Positions 18,053 through 27,748 are shown, numbered from the stretch's first letter. The stretch: DNA of 64,000 nucleotides from Pontibacter sp. E15-1 (GCF_022601975.1 NZ_JAKVIR010000013.1:98443-162442), one strand, 5' to 3'. The notes: generated by a model not told the origin, from the letters alone. Program-made: numbers and translations.

Positions 18053-18676
18053 ATGGAAATCATACTGGCCACCTTTTCTGCCTTGTTCTCTGTGGTAAAC
18101 CCCTTTGGGGCCATGCCCGTGTTCCTCACCCTGACGCAGGACGACACCCCGGAGCAGCGCAACCAGCAGGCCCTGAAGGCCTGTTTATATATGGTGGGCA
18201 TCCTGGCGGTGTTTTTTCTGACAGGGCAGTATGTCCTCAACTTCTTCGGAATCCGGATACACGACCTGCGCATTGCCGGGGGCCTCATGATCATGCGGGC
18301 GGGTTTTGACCTGATGACGCCGGGGGCCAACAAGAAAAAAATCTCGCCGGAGGTGGTGGAAGAGGGCCAGCTGAAAGACGACATTTCCTTCACGCCGCTG
18401 GCAATGCCCATGCTCTCCGGTCCCGGCTCCATCGCGGTTAGCATCGGCCTGTTCACTACTTCACTCTCCGTCCTCAACATGCTCTCCATTCTGGTGGGCA
18501 TTATCCTGTTGGCGGCGGTGAGCTACTTCATCCTGCGCTCCTCGCACCAGCTCACGCGCTTCATGGGCAAATCCGGCTTGGCAGCACTCTCCCGCATCAT
18601 GGGTTTCATAGTCTTGTCCATCGGCGTAAACTTCATCGTCACGGCCCTTATCGCCCTGTTCTTTACCGAAAGGTAG
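18053..18676 (+). CDS. MarC family integral membrane protein
   Basis: 207 residues with six hydrophobic segments. FSALFSVVNPFGAMPVFLTLT at the N-terminus (first part of the family pattern) and FTPLAMPMLSGPGSIAVSI in the middle are typical of MarC/UPF0056 proteins. The family was once linked to multiple antibiotic resistance, but its substrate is unknown. The loop around 95-115 is hydrophilic (ANKKKISPEVVEEGQ). It follows the small membrane protein by 40 bases. Confidence 0.9.
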   Translation: MEIILATFSALFSVVNPFGAMPVFLTLTQDDTPEQRNQQALKACLYMVGILAVFFLTGQYVLNFFGIRIHDLRIAGGLMIMRAGFDLMTPGANKKKISPEVVEEGQLKDDISFTPLAMPMLSGPGSIAVSIGLFTTSLSVLNMLSILVGIILLAAVSYFILRSSHQLTRFMGKSGLAALSRIMGFIVLSIGVNFIVTALIALFFTER

Positions 18677-18760
18677 TTTGGTGGTTGTTAATTGTTGGTT
18701 GCTAATTGTTGATTGTTAAATAGGTAGGGGTTGATAAATCTATACTTCCTGAATCCTCTC
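18677..18760. repeat. TTGTTAATTGTTG-type low-complexity repeat
   Basis: Between the MarC and hemE genes a run of TTGTTAATTG / TTGCTAATTG / TTGATTGTTA units is seen (about 18681-18720). A partly complementary stretch of CAATCAACCACAAACAATC lies at 18844-18862 just before hemE. It looks like a degenerate minisatellite of the kind scattered through Bacteroidota intergenic DNA. Confidence 0.5.
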
Positions 18761-18875
18761 ACTATTTAGCTGCCACGTTTGCGACGGCAGCGTTACCGTC
18801 TGGTACAGCTGCTTCTGTTTATATATAGCTCGCAGCCATTCGGCAATCAACCACAAACAATCAACAACTTTCTTG

Positions 18876-18883
18876 TATCTTTG
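18876..18883 (+). promoter_or_regulatory. -7 element of hemE, only 4 bases before the start codon
   Basis: TATCTTTG matches TAnnTTTG exactly and is followed by CGGC and the ATG of hemE. Transcription from it would begin at or next to the start codon, giving a leaderless mRNA. No -33 TTG is seen at the usual distance. Confidence 0.5.
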
Positions 18884-18887
18884 CGGC

Positions 18888-19928
18888 ATGCAACTGAAGA
18901 ACGATCTGCTATTGAGGGCCGCCAGAGGCGAGAAAGTGGAGCGCACCCCCGTGTGGCTCATGCGCCAGGCTGGCCGCATTTTACCGGAATACCGCGCGGT
19001 GCGCAACAGCCTGAGCGGTTTTAAAGAACTGGTGGAAACGCCGGAACTGGCCGCCGAAGTCACGATACAACCCGTGGACATACTGGATGTGGACGCCGCC
19101 ATTATTTTCTCAGACATTTTGGTGGTGCCCGAGGCAATGGGCTGCACTTACGAAATGATAGAGAAGCGCGGACCTTATTTCCCAAAAACAATCCGCACCG
19201 AGGCCGACCTGAAAAAACTGCGCGTGGCCGACCCGCACGAGCACCTGCACTACGTGCTGGACGCCATCCGGGTAACGAAAAGAGGACTGAACGGTCGGGT
19301 GCCGCTCATCGGTTTCGCCGGTGCCCCCTGGACGATCATGGCCTATATGGTAGAGGGCAGCGGTTCCAAAACGTTCTCACAGGCGCGGGGCATGCTCTAT
19401 ACCAACCCGCGGCTGGCACACCAGATGCTCCGCATGATCACGGATACCACCATTGCCTACCTGCAGGCGCAGGTAGAGGCAGGCGCCAACCTGATTCAGG
19501 TGTTTGATTCCTGGGCGGGCATCCTGTCGCCGTCGCATTACCGCGAGTTCGCCCTGCCCTACATCGCCGAGATTTGCGATGCCATCCAGAACGTGCCAGT
19601 GACGGTGTTTGCCAAAGGCGCTTTCTTTTCCCTTGAGGATTTCAGCAAATTGAACTGCGAAACCATCGGCCTCGACTGGAACATGGAAATTGCCACAGCC
19701 CGCCAGCAGGTTGGCCCGAACAAAACGCTGCAAGGCAACATGGACCCTTGCCTGTTATACAGCTCTTTCGATACCATCCAGCACGAAACGATCAAGATGC
19801 TGCGGGCTTTCGGCCCCCAGCGCCACATTGCCAACCTGGGCCACGGCGTATACCCCGACACAGACCCGGAAAAAGTAAAATGCTTTGTGCAAACCGTAAA
19901 GGAGTTTGGGCAAGTGGCAAAAAGTTAG
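18888..19928 (+). CDS. hemE: uroporphyrinogen decarboxylase HemE
   Basis: 346 residues from the ATG at 18888; an upstream TTG in frame is less likely. The family signature [20 protein letters not shown] at about 20-39 contains the substrate-binding arginines. [29 protein letters not shown] and the near-C-terminal [12 protein letters not shown] match the conserved active-site segments. It decarboxylates uroporphyrinogen III to coproporphyrinogen III in heme synthesis, in the cytosol. It appears monocistronic, with a perfect palindromic terminator downstream. Confidence 0.97.
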   Translation: MQLKNDLLLRAARGEKVERTPVWLMRQAGRILPEYRAVRNSLSGFKELVETPELAAEVTIQPVDILDVDAAIIFSDILVVPEAMGCTYEMIEKRGPYFPKTIRTEADLKKLRVADPHEHLHYVLDAIRVTKRGLNGRVPLIGFAGAPWTIMAYMVEGSGSKTFSQARGMLYTNPRLAHQMLRMITDTTIAYLQAQVEAGANLIQVFDSWAGILSPSHYREFALPYIAEICDAIQNVPVTVFAKGAFFSLEDFSKLNCETIGLDWNMEIATARQQVGPNKTLQGNMDPCLLYSSFDTIQHETIKMLRAFGPQRHIANLGHGVYPDTDPEKVKCFVQTVKEFGQVAKS

Positions 19929-19964
19929 AGAATTAGAGGAAAACGTATCTCCTGCCTATACTTA

Positions 19965-20002
19965 CTGAAAAAGGCCCGCAATATTGCGGGCCTTTTTCAG
20001 TA
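19965..20002 (+). terminator. palindromic terminator between hemE and trkH
   Basis: A 38-base perfect palindrome with a GGCCCGC stem and flanking AAAAA/TTTTT works in both directions. It ends hemE and could also end the convergent trkH transcript. Confidence 0.9.
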
Positions 20003-20138
20003 GGTCAGTATATATAAATCTGGTGTCTGAATTCTGAGAGATTCTACTGGCGCAAGCGTCCGCTTGTGCCATATATGCTACGCCATCAAACACTATAACC
20101 CTCTAACTTTCTAACTCTCAAACTCGCTACCTCTCTAA
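20003..20138. repeat. purine/pyrimidine-biased repeat tract after trkH
   Basis: Plus-strand CTCTAACTTTCTAACTCTCAA-type units (about 20100-20140) are complementary to AGTTAGAGAATTAGAGG at 19922-19939, just after hemE. The terminator palindrome sits between the two copies. No gene is seen. Confidence 0.45.
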
Positions 20139-21938
20139 TTACCCTACGGCCAGCTGCGTTTCCGGGTACTTGTAGGCGGTGGAGTACGCGCGGGTGCTGA
20201 GCGCAAGTGCCAGGGTTAGCGTGCCTACCCTGCCCAGGTACATCGACAGGATGATCACGCACTTGCCCACATCCGATAGGCCGGCAGTGATTCCGGTGCT
20301 CAGGCCCACGGTGGCAAAGGCCGATACCTGCTCGAAGGCCAGCTTGATAATATCGAACTGGGCATCGCTGATGGAAAGGATGAAGATGAAAAGAATGTTG
20401 ATGATGGCCGCAAAGGTAAACACCGAGAACGCCTTGTACGCCACAGAGTGCGGGATGGTGCGGTGCCCGATCTCCATGTTGCGCTTGTTCCGGATGGTGG
20501 TGGCCACGGCAAAGAGAATCACTGTGAACGTGGTGGTTTTTATACCTCCCCCCGTAGAACCCGGCGATGCCCCGATAAACATCAGGAAGGTAAAGAGCAG
20601 CAGGGTTGGCACCGTCAGGGCGGAGATGTCCACGGTGTTAAACCCCGCCGTACGTGTAGTTACGGACTGAAAAAAGGAGGCGATCAGGGCTTCCACAAAG
20701 CCCAGGCTGGAGAGCGTGTTAAAGTACTCCAACAGGAAAAAGCCAACCGTGCCCAGCGCCAGCAGGGCCGCAGAGGTATAAATCGTCACCCGGGAGAGCA
20801 TTTTCCAGTTCTTCCAGGGCATCTGCATACGGATGCGCATGTTCTTCGGCGACAGCACATCCAGGATTGTGGGGAAGCCAAGCCCCCCGAAAATGATCAG
20901 CATCGCGATTACCAGGTGCAGGACGTAGGCAAAGCGTATGGGCTGGGTATACAAGCCCTCCGGATAAAGCGAGAAGCCCGCGTTGCAGAAAGCAGACACC
21001 GAGTGGAAAATCGAGAAGAAAATCTTGCTGCCCAGGTTGGTGAACGGCACGTCCATGCCCCAGGTCAGGAAAATCGCCACCGCACCGATGCCCTCGATGG
21101 TGAGCGTCAGGAAAATGAGTTTCCGCATGAGGCTCTTGGTCGAGAAAAGCGACTCGCTGTCGAGCAGCTCGTGCATGGCCACGTGCTGCTTGATACCCAC
21201 CCCCTGCCGCATGAGCGAGGCGAAGAACGTCGCAAACGTCAGGATGCCCAGGCCGCCCATCTGAATCAGCATCAGGAGCACCACCTGTCCGGCGAAGGTA
21301 AAATAAGTGCCGGGGTCTACCACCGCCAGCCCCGTTACGCAAGAGGCGCTGGTGGCCATAAAGAGCGCGTCCAGAAACCTGATGCCGTCGGGCGAGTTCG
21401 TCATTTTGGGCAGCATAAAAAGGCCGGTGCCCATCAGCACCAGCAGGATAAAGCTGAGCAGGAAGGTGAGCGAGGGCTTCAGCTGCATGGTCTTCAGGTG
21501 CACGCGCGTCTCCAGCAGCTCCACAATCAGCAGCACCAGCATATACAGCGACACCACCACACGGTAAAGCTCCACCGAGAGCGGGATTCCCATACCCTCA
21601 AACACATTGTAGATGAGCGGGAAATTCAGCCCGTAGGTAAAGACCTCGTTCAGGAAGATAATCCCCATCAGTACCCCCTCGAACCAGGTGCGCCGCAGGA
21701 ACTTGACCCGCTCAAAGGCATACAGGATGCGGAGGAAGTAGATGATAACGAAGATGGCCAGTATGCCGTCGATGGCGTAAAAGAGCACCCGCAGCCGCAC
21801 CGGGCTCTCCACCACCCCGTGCGCGTAAATAAGCAAGCCAATGGCCAGTAATGTCAGGATGTAAGTGGTGCGGCGCATGAGCGTATACGCCGTCAACTTG
21901 CTGCCGTATAAATATCTGTTTAACGACTCTGTATTCAT
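20139..21938 (-). CDS. trkH: TrkH-family potassium transporter with N-terminal membrane extension
   Basis: 599 residues. From about residue 175 the four pore-loop repeats of TrkH/KtrB are visible: ATSASCVTGLAVVD, FHSVSAFCNAGFSL, SVTTRTAGFNTVD and VSAFATVGLSTGIT, each with the selectivity-filter glycine. About 170 residues with four or five membrane segments precede this core, longer than a standard TrkH. It is an inner-membrane K+ uptake channel normally gated by a TrkA/KtrA ring; no such gene is adjacent. It is the last gene of a three-gene minus-strand run, 1 base after the PfkB kinase gene. Confidence 0.92.
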   Translation of the reverse strand: MNTESLNRYLYGSKLTAYTLMRRTTYILTLLAIGLLIYAHGVVESPVRLRVLFYAIDGILAIFVIIYFLRILYAFERVKFLRRTWFEGVLMGIIFLNEVFTYGLNFPLIYNVFEGMGIPLSVELYRVVVSLYMLVLLIVELLETRVHLKTMQLKPSLTFLLSFILLVLMGTGLFMLPKMTNSPDGIRFLDALFMATSASCVTGLAVVDPGTYFTFAGQVVLLMLIQMGGLGILTFATFFASLMRQGVGIKQHVAMHELLDSESLFSTKSLMRKLIFLTLTIEGIGAVAIFLTWGMDVPFTNLGSKIFFSIFHSVSAFCNAGFSLYPEGLYTQPIRFAYVLHLVIAMLIIFGGLGFPTILDVLSPKNMRIRMQMPWKNWKMLSRVTIYTSAALLALGTVGFFLLEYFNTLSSLGFVEALIASFFQSVTTRTAGFNTVDISALTVPTLLLFTFLMFIGASPGSTGGGIKTTTFTVILFAVATTIRNKRNMEIGHRTIPHSVAYKAFSVFTFAAIINILFIFILSISDAQFDIIKLAFEQVSAFATVGLSTGITAGLSDVGKCVIILSMYLGRVGTLTLALALSTRAYSTAYKYPETQLAVG

Positions 21939-21939
21939 T

Positions 21940-22938
21940 CTATTCCGCTAGCCTAAGATGCCCGGCTTCCTCTAGCAGCCGGGATTTGTTGATGGGCACG
22001 ACCCCCACCTGCTCGCACACCAGGCCTCCGCCCAGGTTGCTGAGGCTGGCCATAAACTCTTTTGAGGTACGCATGGCCATGCACAGCGCCGCAATGCTGA
22101 TCACGGTGTCGCCCGCACCAGATACGTCAGAAATGGAACGGCGGTGGGCCTCAATGTATGTTTTCTCGGTGCCATCGGCCACAAAGACACCCCGCTCCGA
22201 CAGGGTGACCAGCACATTCTGCACCTCCAGGCGTTTCTGCAACTCAGCCACTGCCTCCTCGAAGGCGGGCAGGTTCTCGTTGGCAAACTCCACCTTCAGG
22301 CCCTCTTTCAGCTCCTTCAGGTTAGGCTTGAACAGGGTGCATCCGGTATAGCTGAGGAAATTTTTCTTTTTGGGGTCTACCACGCTCGGGATGCCGCGCG
22401 CGTTGGCAAGCTGCAGGAAGCGCTGGATGTTCTGCTCCGAGAAAACACCTTTGTCGTAGTCTTCAAAAATCACCACGTCGGCATTCTCCAGCAGTTTCAG
22501 GTAGCGCTCTTCGAGTTGCTGTTCCTCTTGTTGGGTAAGGTTATGCTCTATCTCGGAGTCGACGCGCAGCAGCTGTTGCGCCCCGGCAATAATGCGGTGC
22601 TTGATGGTGGTCACGCGCTCCGGGCTCCGCAGGATGCCTTCGGTCGACAGGCCTTTCTCCTCCATCAGGCGCAGGTAATCGGCCCCGTCCTGGTCATCGC
22701 CGATCACAGAGCAAAGTAATGGGGTGGCACCCAGGGCCTCTACGTTCAGGGCCACGTTGGCGGCCCCGCCCAGGCGCTTCTCGCGCTGCACCACATTCAC
22801 GATAGGCACCGGGGCCTCGGGTGAGATCCGTGTTGACTTCCCCCATAGGTATGAATCAATCATCACGTCTCCCACCACCAGCACCGTAAGCCTGTTAAAG
22901 GCCTCGAAGAGGTCTTCCAAACTTGTGTGTTGATTCAT
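21940..22938 (-). CDS. PfkB-family sugar kinase, heptose-7-phosphate kinase-like (RfaE/HldE kinase domain)
   Basis: 332 residues. VLVVGDVMIDSYLWGKSTRI is followed by SPEAPVPIV and GGAANVALNVEALGA, the pattern of the RfaE domain I kinase; DVSGAGDTVISIAALC near the C-terminus carries the catalytic aspartate and anion hole. It lacks the nucleotidyltransferase domain of bifunctional HldE. In LPS-making bacteria this kinase phosphorylates D-glycero-D-manno-heptose 7-phosphate for inner-core or S-layer glycan synthesis. Its start overlaps the aminotransferase stop as TAATG. Confidence 0.85.
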   Translation of the reverse strand: MNQHTSLEDLFEAFNRLTVLVVGDVMIDSYLWGKSTRISPEAPVPIVNVVQREKRLGGAANVALNVEALGATPLLCSVIGDDQDGADYLRLMEEKGLSTEGILRSPERVTTIKHRIIAGAQQLLRVDSEIEHNLTQQEEQQLEERYLKLLENADVVIFEDYDKGVFSEQNIQRFLQLANARGIPSVVDPKKKNFLSYTGCTLFKPNLKELKEGLKVEFANENLPAFEEAVAELQKRLEVQNVLVTLSERGVFVADGTEKTYIEAHRRSISDVSGAGDTVISIAALCMAMRTSKEFMASLSNLGGGLVCEQVGVVPINKSRLLEEAGHLRLAE

Positions 22939-24152
22939 TACTGCAATTTAGCGAGGCTGCTCTTGATACGGCGCAGGGCCTCTGTAAGCTTTTCGTCTGA
23001 AGTGGCGAAAGAGAAGCGGATGCATTGCGGCGCTCCAAAGGCCTCTCCACCCACTGCTGCCACGTGGGCATCGGAGAGCAGGAACATGCTCAGGTCCTCA
23101 GAGTTCTCAATCGTCTGCCCCTCGAAGCTTTTGCCAAAGTAGTGGCTCACGTCCGGGAAGATATAAAACGCGCCGTTTGGCAGGTAGGTCTTAAACCCTT
23201 CGATGTCCTTCATGAAGTCGAGCACGAGGTCGCGGCGGCGGCGGTAGGCCTCTGCCATTTCCATGGCCGACTCTTTACCACCCTGCAAGGCGGCGGCGGC
23301 GGCTTTCTGCGAGATAGAGCAAGTGCCGGACGTGATCTGGCTTTGCAGCTTGTCGCAGGCCGAGGCGATCTCTTTGTTGGCGGCCATATAGCCCACGCGC
23401 CAACCCGTCATGGCATACCCTTTCGAGAAGCCGTTCACGGTCACGACACGGTCTTTGATGGCATCCACACAGGCCAGGCTGAAATGCTTGTCCCCAAAGT
23501 TGATGTACTCATATATCTCATCGGCGATAACGTATACATCCGGGTATTTCTCCAGCACTTTCGCGATGGCCCGGAGTTCCTCCTCGTCGAACACGGCACC
23601 GGTCGGGTTGCAGGGCGAAGAGTACATCACCAGCTTCGTGCTGGACGTGATGGCCTTCTCCAGCTCAGCGGCCGTCACTTTGTAGTCGTTCTCCAGACGG
23701 CCCATGATCGGCACCGACACGCCTTCCGCCAGCTTTACGATCTCCTCGTAAGATACCCAGTATGGCGAGAAGATCACCACCTCGTCGCCGGGGTTGATTA
23801 GGCACATCACGGCATTGGCGATGCTTTGCTTGGCACCGGTAGACACCACGATGTTCTCCGGCTTATAGTCGAGGTTATTGTCGCGCTTAAACTTGTTCAC
23901 GATCTCCTGTCGCAGTTCCGGGTAGCCGGGCACAGGCGTATAAAAGGTAAACCCGTCGTCGATGGCCTTCTTGGCCGCGTCCTTGATGTACTGTGGCGTC
24001 TGGAAATCCGGCTCGCCAAAGCTCAGGTTTATGACATCAAACCCCTGCGCCGCCAATTCACGTGCCTTTTTGGCCATGGCGATGGTTTGAGATTCAGACA
24101 AGGCTAAGATTCTGTCTGACAGTGCTGATCTTACTTCCTTCGTATTTTGCAT
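22938..24152 (-). CDS. pyridoxal-phosphate aspartate aminotransferase, class I fold
   Basis: 404 residues. N-terminal LALSESQTIAMAKKARELAAQG and FGEPDFQTP fit bacterial AspAT subgroup Ib. YSSPCNPTGAVF, VIADEIYEYINF and the PLP-lysine segment VNGFSKGYAMTGWRVGYM (lysine near 238) complete the active site. It likely interconverts aspartate and 2-oxoglutarate with oxaloacetate and glutamate in the cytosol. It is the first gene of the aspAT-kinase-trkH run; the grouping has no evident metabolic logic. Confidence 0.93.
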   Translation of the reverse strand: MQNTKEVRSALSDRILALSESQTIAMAKKARELAAQGFDVINLSFGEPDFQTPQYIKDAAKKAIDDGFTFYTPVPGYPELRQEIVNKFKRDNNLDYKPENIVVSTGAKQSIANAVMCLINPGDEVVIFSPYWVSYEEIVKLAEGVSVPIMGRLENDYKVTAAELEKAITSSTKLVMYSSPCNPTGAVFDEEELRAIAKVLEKYPDVYVIADEIYEYINFGDKHFSLACVDAIKDRVVTVNGFSKGYAMTGWRVGYMAANKEIASACDKLQSQITSGTCSISQKAAAAALQGGKESAMEMAEAYRRRRDLVLDFMKDIEGFKTYLPNGAFYIFPDVSHYFGKSFEGQTIENSEDLSMFLLSDAHVAAVGGEAFGAPQCIRFSFATSDEKLTEALRRIKSSLAKLQ

Positions 24153-24302
24153 TAGTTTTAAGGTTAAGCTGGCAATTTAATCATAAAGCCACAGATATTC
24201 CAGCAGCTTTACTTTTTATCGCGCCCTTAAATGCCAAAGAAATAAATCAACAGGAAGCATTGTTTTGCTGAGATGGTGTATCGGCGGCGGCCATACCCCT
24301 GC

Positions 24303-25304
24303 TTACCAGAGGTTACTTGGGCACAGTACCTTGGCCTTGTTGAAGACGCGCATCCCGATCACCACCTCGTTATTGCCCAGGCCAACCCCATTAAAAGCCG
24401 GTGCCCCGCGGTCGTACGCATAGCCCAGGTCGAAGATATGGTTGATGGTGACGCCCGCAAGCACCGCGTAGTTGCCGTTTTGGCGGTAACTGCCCCCCAC
24501 CCACAGCCTGTTGTCATACACGGCCCGGAGGTTAAAGTCAAAGGAGCCGGGCAGTTCCTGCACCCACATAGCCATCACGGACGGAATCAGGCTGAGCTCG
24601 TCAGTTATGTCGAACCGGTAAGCGCCCGTCAGGAAGGTATGCTGGTAGAGCAGGTTGCGCTCCTCCACGGCGTTGTCGAAATTCACGGTGTTGCCCAGCA
24701 GCTGCGTGGCCGAGGCCCCGAGGTAGAAGTGGCTGCCGTAGAGCCAGAGCCCTGCCGCCAGGTTGGGCTTCACCATGTTCCAGTCGGAGTTGGCTGCGTC
24801 TGTGGGGTTGGCGAACACCAGCTTGTAGGAGCGCAGCTGCTGCTGGATGAGGCCCGCGCTCAGCCCTCCCGAGAGCCGCACCTCCCGCGACAGGCCCAGG
24901 TGGTAGGCATACGCCACACTTGCCTCGGTTCGGGCAAAGGCCCCAAAGCGATCGTGCACGGCCAGGATGCCTATACCGTGGTGCGGCCTGAACTGCTGGC
25001 TGATACGGACCCCTTTGTTGCCGCCGCCAAACGCCGGGGACGACCGGTTGGCATGGCCCTGCCCTCCCCTGGAGGTATACCCGATCGGGGCGTGGGCGCT
25101 GAGGTAAAAGGTAGTGGGCTCGCCTTCGATGCCGGACATCTGGCTCCGGTTCCCGACTTTCACGTCAGCATAGGCCTCTATCCCCGCGATAGCGGGATTC
25201 AGCAGGTAATTGTTGATGGCATACTGGCTGTACTGCGGTTTCTGTTGCCCGCGCACCAGCATAGGGAGGCAGAAGACAAGGAGAAGGGGTAATGGTAGTT
25301 TCAT
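24303..25304 (-). CDS. PorP/SprF family type IX secretion outer-membrane protein (copy 1)
   Basis: 333 residues. A signal peptide ends at LVRGQQ. The family opening QYSQYAINNYLLNPAIAG follows at once, then about fourteen alternating beta strands such as AVYDNRLWVGGSYRQ, ending in VVIGMRVF. Members bind the periplasmic T9SS shuttle/rotor machinery and are paired one-to-one with large cargo carrying type B C-terminal domains. It starts 23 bases after the cargo gene at 25328-27418, supporting that pairing. The other copy is the same length. Confidence 0.93.
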   Translation of the reverse strand: MKLPLPLLLVFCLPMLVRGQQKPQYSQYAINNYLLNPAIAGIEAYADVKVGNRSQMSGIEGEPTTFYLSAHAPIGYTSRGGQGHANRSSPAFGGGNKGVRISQQFRPHHGIGILAVHDRFGAFARTEASVAYAYHLGLSREVRLSGGLSAGLIQQQLRSYKLVFANPTDAANSDWNMVKPNLAAGLWLYGSHFYLGASATQLLGNTVNFDNAVEERNLLYQHTFLTGAYRFDITDELSLIPSVMAMWVQELPGSFDFNLRAVYDNRLWVGGSYRQNGNYAVLAGVTINHIFDLGYAYDRGAPAFNGVGLGNNEVVIGMRVFNKAKVLCPSNLW

Positions 25305-25327
25305 AAGCTGATCCTCTGGCCTGTGGG

Positions 25328-27418
25328 TTAATTCACGATATTGACGTAGCCGGTAAACTTCCTGCCTCCCGGCACGGTGATGACATAGAAATAGGTGCTG
25401 ACGGGCAGCGGCGCACCCCGGTACGTCCCGTTCCAGTCGCTGCGGTAATTGGTCCGCTCAAAAATAACGTTGCCCCAGCGGTTGTAGACCAGCACCTTTG
25501 CCTCCGGAAGGTAGTTGATGTTGGCAATCTCCCAGGTGTCGTTCACCCCGTCTCCGTTCGGGGAGAAGGCATTGGGTATAGACAGTTGCTGGCGCACCGC
25601 CACCACCAGACTGGTTGTGTCAGCGCAGCCTTCCTCGTTTTGCACCGTCAGGGTATAGCGGGTGGTCTGGTCTGGCGTGGCAACCGGACTGGCCGCCAAT
25701 GGGTTGTCCAGTCCGCGTGCGGGGCTCCAGCTGTAGCGCGTGCCCCCACTGCCGCTCAGCTGAGTGCTCTCGCCAAAGTTGATCTCCGTATCCTGGGCGC
25801 TTGCCACGGCCTGGGGCACCGGATTAACCGTTACGGCCACGGGCACGCGCGCGCTTTCGCAGCCTTTCTTGACGAGCGACACATAATACGTGCGGCTGCT
25901 TTGCAGAAAGGGCGTCGTGAAGGTTCCGCTGGTGGAAGCATCGAGGGCAGTGGCGGCAGTGGCGCTTTCATACCATCTATATTCCCCGGCCGCCCCTCCC
26001 GAGGCTGCAATGGTCACCTCCCCGGGGCCGCATGCGCTTGCCTGCGGCTGCACCACAGGCACCGCTGGCACGGGCCGTACCCGCACGATGATTCTGGAAG
26101 AAGACACGGCTGTGCCGCAGGCGTTTTGTACCTGCACGGTATAAGAGCCGCTCTCGGTGGCCTGCAGCGTGTTACTGCCTGTGGCATACGCTTTTCCATC
26201 GCGCAGCCAGGTATAGGTGAGGGTTGTGTTGGCCTCGGTGCTGAGCTCTACTGCGCCGCCCGCGCAAAACTCTATATCCCCGTTCACGGCAATTTCTGGC
26301 GCCACAGGCTTGGTCAGGATAAGAGCCTCTACTGCTACCCGCTCGCTCTCGCACTGTCCGTTGGTCAGGGCCACGTAATAGGTGGTGGAGGCTGAAAGCT
26401 GGGGTGTGGTGAATGTAGCGTCCTGTGCACCGGCAATGGCTGTACCGCCTATTGCTTCGCTATACCACCTGTACATGCCGGGGCTGCCGCCTGTTGCCGT
26501 AAGGGCTACGGAAGTCTGGAGGCAGCCCACGGTTTGCTGCGCTGCAGGCGGATTTGGGAGGGGCAGCAGTTCCACTGTTTGGCTGTTGCCGCTGGTATAG
26601 GTGCCGCATTTGTTGGTGATGCTCGCCGTGTAGGTACCTGCCTCCTGCGCCAGCAGCTCGTTTGTGCCGCCCGGCACGGAGGCTCCATCCCGGAACCACG
26701 CATAGGTCACATCAGGGTAAAGCGGCACCGAGAGCTTCACGCTGGCTCCTTTGCAAAAGACCAGCTTGCCCGCTGCCTTCACCTCAAAAGCGGGCAGCGG
26801 CATCTGTATCTTAAACTCGACCCTGTTGGAGCTGCTCACCGCTCCGCAGAAATTGGATAGCTCCACGGTATACACGCCTGCCTGACTCGCTGTGTACGCG
26901 TTGGTATTATCGGCTACCTCCACGCCGTTCCTTTTCCATACATAGGAGGCGCCCTCCTGAGCTGCCACCGTCATTTTAAGGCTGCCCTCCTGGCACACGA
27001 TTAACTGACCGGTATACTGAATGGTGGGCGTCTTGAGCTTGTCGGCCACCTGCACCACCACCTCATCGGCTTTCCCCACGCACCCGTTGGCATCGGTCAC
27101 TTCCACGGTGTAGGTGCCGGCTCGGGTCACGGTAATGGCGGGTGTGGTGGCCCCGTTGCTCCATTTATACCTACTGCCAGCCGTGGATGTGAGCAGCACG
27201 CTTCCGCCCGAGCACAGGTTAGTGGGGCCATTGGCTGAGATTTTTGGCTTTTCAGGAGAGGTGCAGGGGCTTTGCTGTATCGGGTAAACAATTTTCCCTG
27301 CTCCCATGCTGTGCTCAACAGGTACTACAAAGAAGAATATAACCAATATTATCGCATATAGGCTCAAGCTTTGCCAGCCACTACTAGTAATTTTCATGCT
27401 TGAGGGTGAAGCCTGCAT
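25328..27418 (-). CDS. type IX secretion cargo with Ig-like repeats and type B C-terminal domain (copy 1)
   Basis: 696 residues. An N-terminal hydrophobic signal-anchor (about 17-38) is followed by seven or eight Ig/PKD-like repeats of 75-85 residues. Most have a paired-cysteine pattern and closing strands such as AGTYTVEVTDANGC or RTYYVSLVKKGC. The last 85 residues are the gliding-motility CTD: IPNAFSPNGDGVNDTWEI, then VYNRWGNVIFE and PVSTYFYVITV. Type B CTDs direct export through T9SS with help from a PorP/SprF partner, here the next gene. Probable role: surface adhesin or scaffold; binding target unknown. A second methionine at 27397 is an alternative start. Confidence 0.9.
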   Translation of the reverse strand: MQASPSSMKITSSGWQSLSLYAIILVIFFFVVPVEHSMGAGKIVYPIQQSPCTSPEKPKISANGPTNLCSGGSVLLTSTAGSRYKWSNGATTPAITVTRAGTYTVEVTDANGCVGKADEVVVQVADKLKTPTIQYTGQLIVCQEGSLKMTVAAQEGASYVWKRNGVEVADNTNAYTASQAGVYTVELSNFCGAVSSSNRVEFKIQMPLPAFEVKAAGKLVFCKGASVKLSVPLYPDVTYAWFRDGASVPGGTNELLAQEAGTYTASITNKCGTYTSGNSQTVELLPLPNPPAAQQTVGCLQTSVALTATGGSPGMYRWYSEAIGGTAIAGAQDATFTTPQLSASTTYYVALTNGQCESERVAVEALILTKPVAPEIAVNGDIEFCAGGAVELSTEANTTLTYTWLRDGKAYATGSNTLQATESGSYTVQVQNACGTAVSSSRIIVRVRPVPAVPVVQPQASACGPGEVTIAASGGAAGEYRWYESATAATALDASTSGTFTTPFLQSSRTYYVSLVKKGCESARVPVAVTVNPVPQAVASAQDTEINFGESTQLSGSGGTRYSWSPARGLDNPLAASPVATPDQTTRYTLTVQNEEGCADTTSLVVAVRQQLSIPNAFSPNGDGVNDTWEIANINYLPEAKVLVYNRWGNVIFERTNYRSDWNGTYRGAPLPVSTYFYVITVPGGRKFTGYVNIVN

Positions 27419-27748
27419 AAGTACAAGTAACAGTTATTTATTATGAATAATACTAATAACTAATATTAACTTTATATAAAAAATATCTATTTTTTATATT
27501 TATAATGTAAAAAAATAAGCAAATTTAAGACAATATCATTTTATATATAGTTCCTGGAGAGAGGGCATAAAATTCAGAAAAAGGACAAATAATATTATTG
27601 GGAAAATCTACTCGCTTTTAAGAGGGAAGGGTGTATTAGATACTACGTGTTTAGAAAAATCCTGCGCAAGAAGAACAGTTAAGCTCCTTGCTAATTTTGA
27701 CTTTTCATACCTTAGTGGAAAGGAGTTAGCAAGCTGTACTTGATTTGG
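27419..27748. other. AT-rich intergenic region between the two cargo-PorP pairs
   Basis: No gene is seen. The part nearest the copy-1 cargo start (27430-27560) is very AT-rich and probably contains its promoter, but no exact TAnnTTTG with a good -33 was found on the minus strand. It means that the two cargo-PorP pairs may be transcribed separately. Confidence 0.5.

Noticed and set aside
18681..18720. Possible CRISPR-like array of TTGTTAATTG units
   Set aside because: Units are too short and degenerate and no spacers of constant length exist.
20448..21851. A 467-codon open frame antisense to trkH
   Set aside because: It is Gln/His/Arg-rich without any domain features and exactly shadows a well-supported membrane protein; typical of the antisense of Leu/Val-rich genes.
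24273..25292. A 339-codon open frame antisense to the PorP/SprF gene
   Set aside because: PorP motifs and signal peptide are clear on the minus strand; the antisense frame has no protein character.
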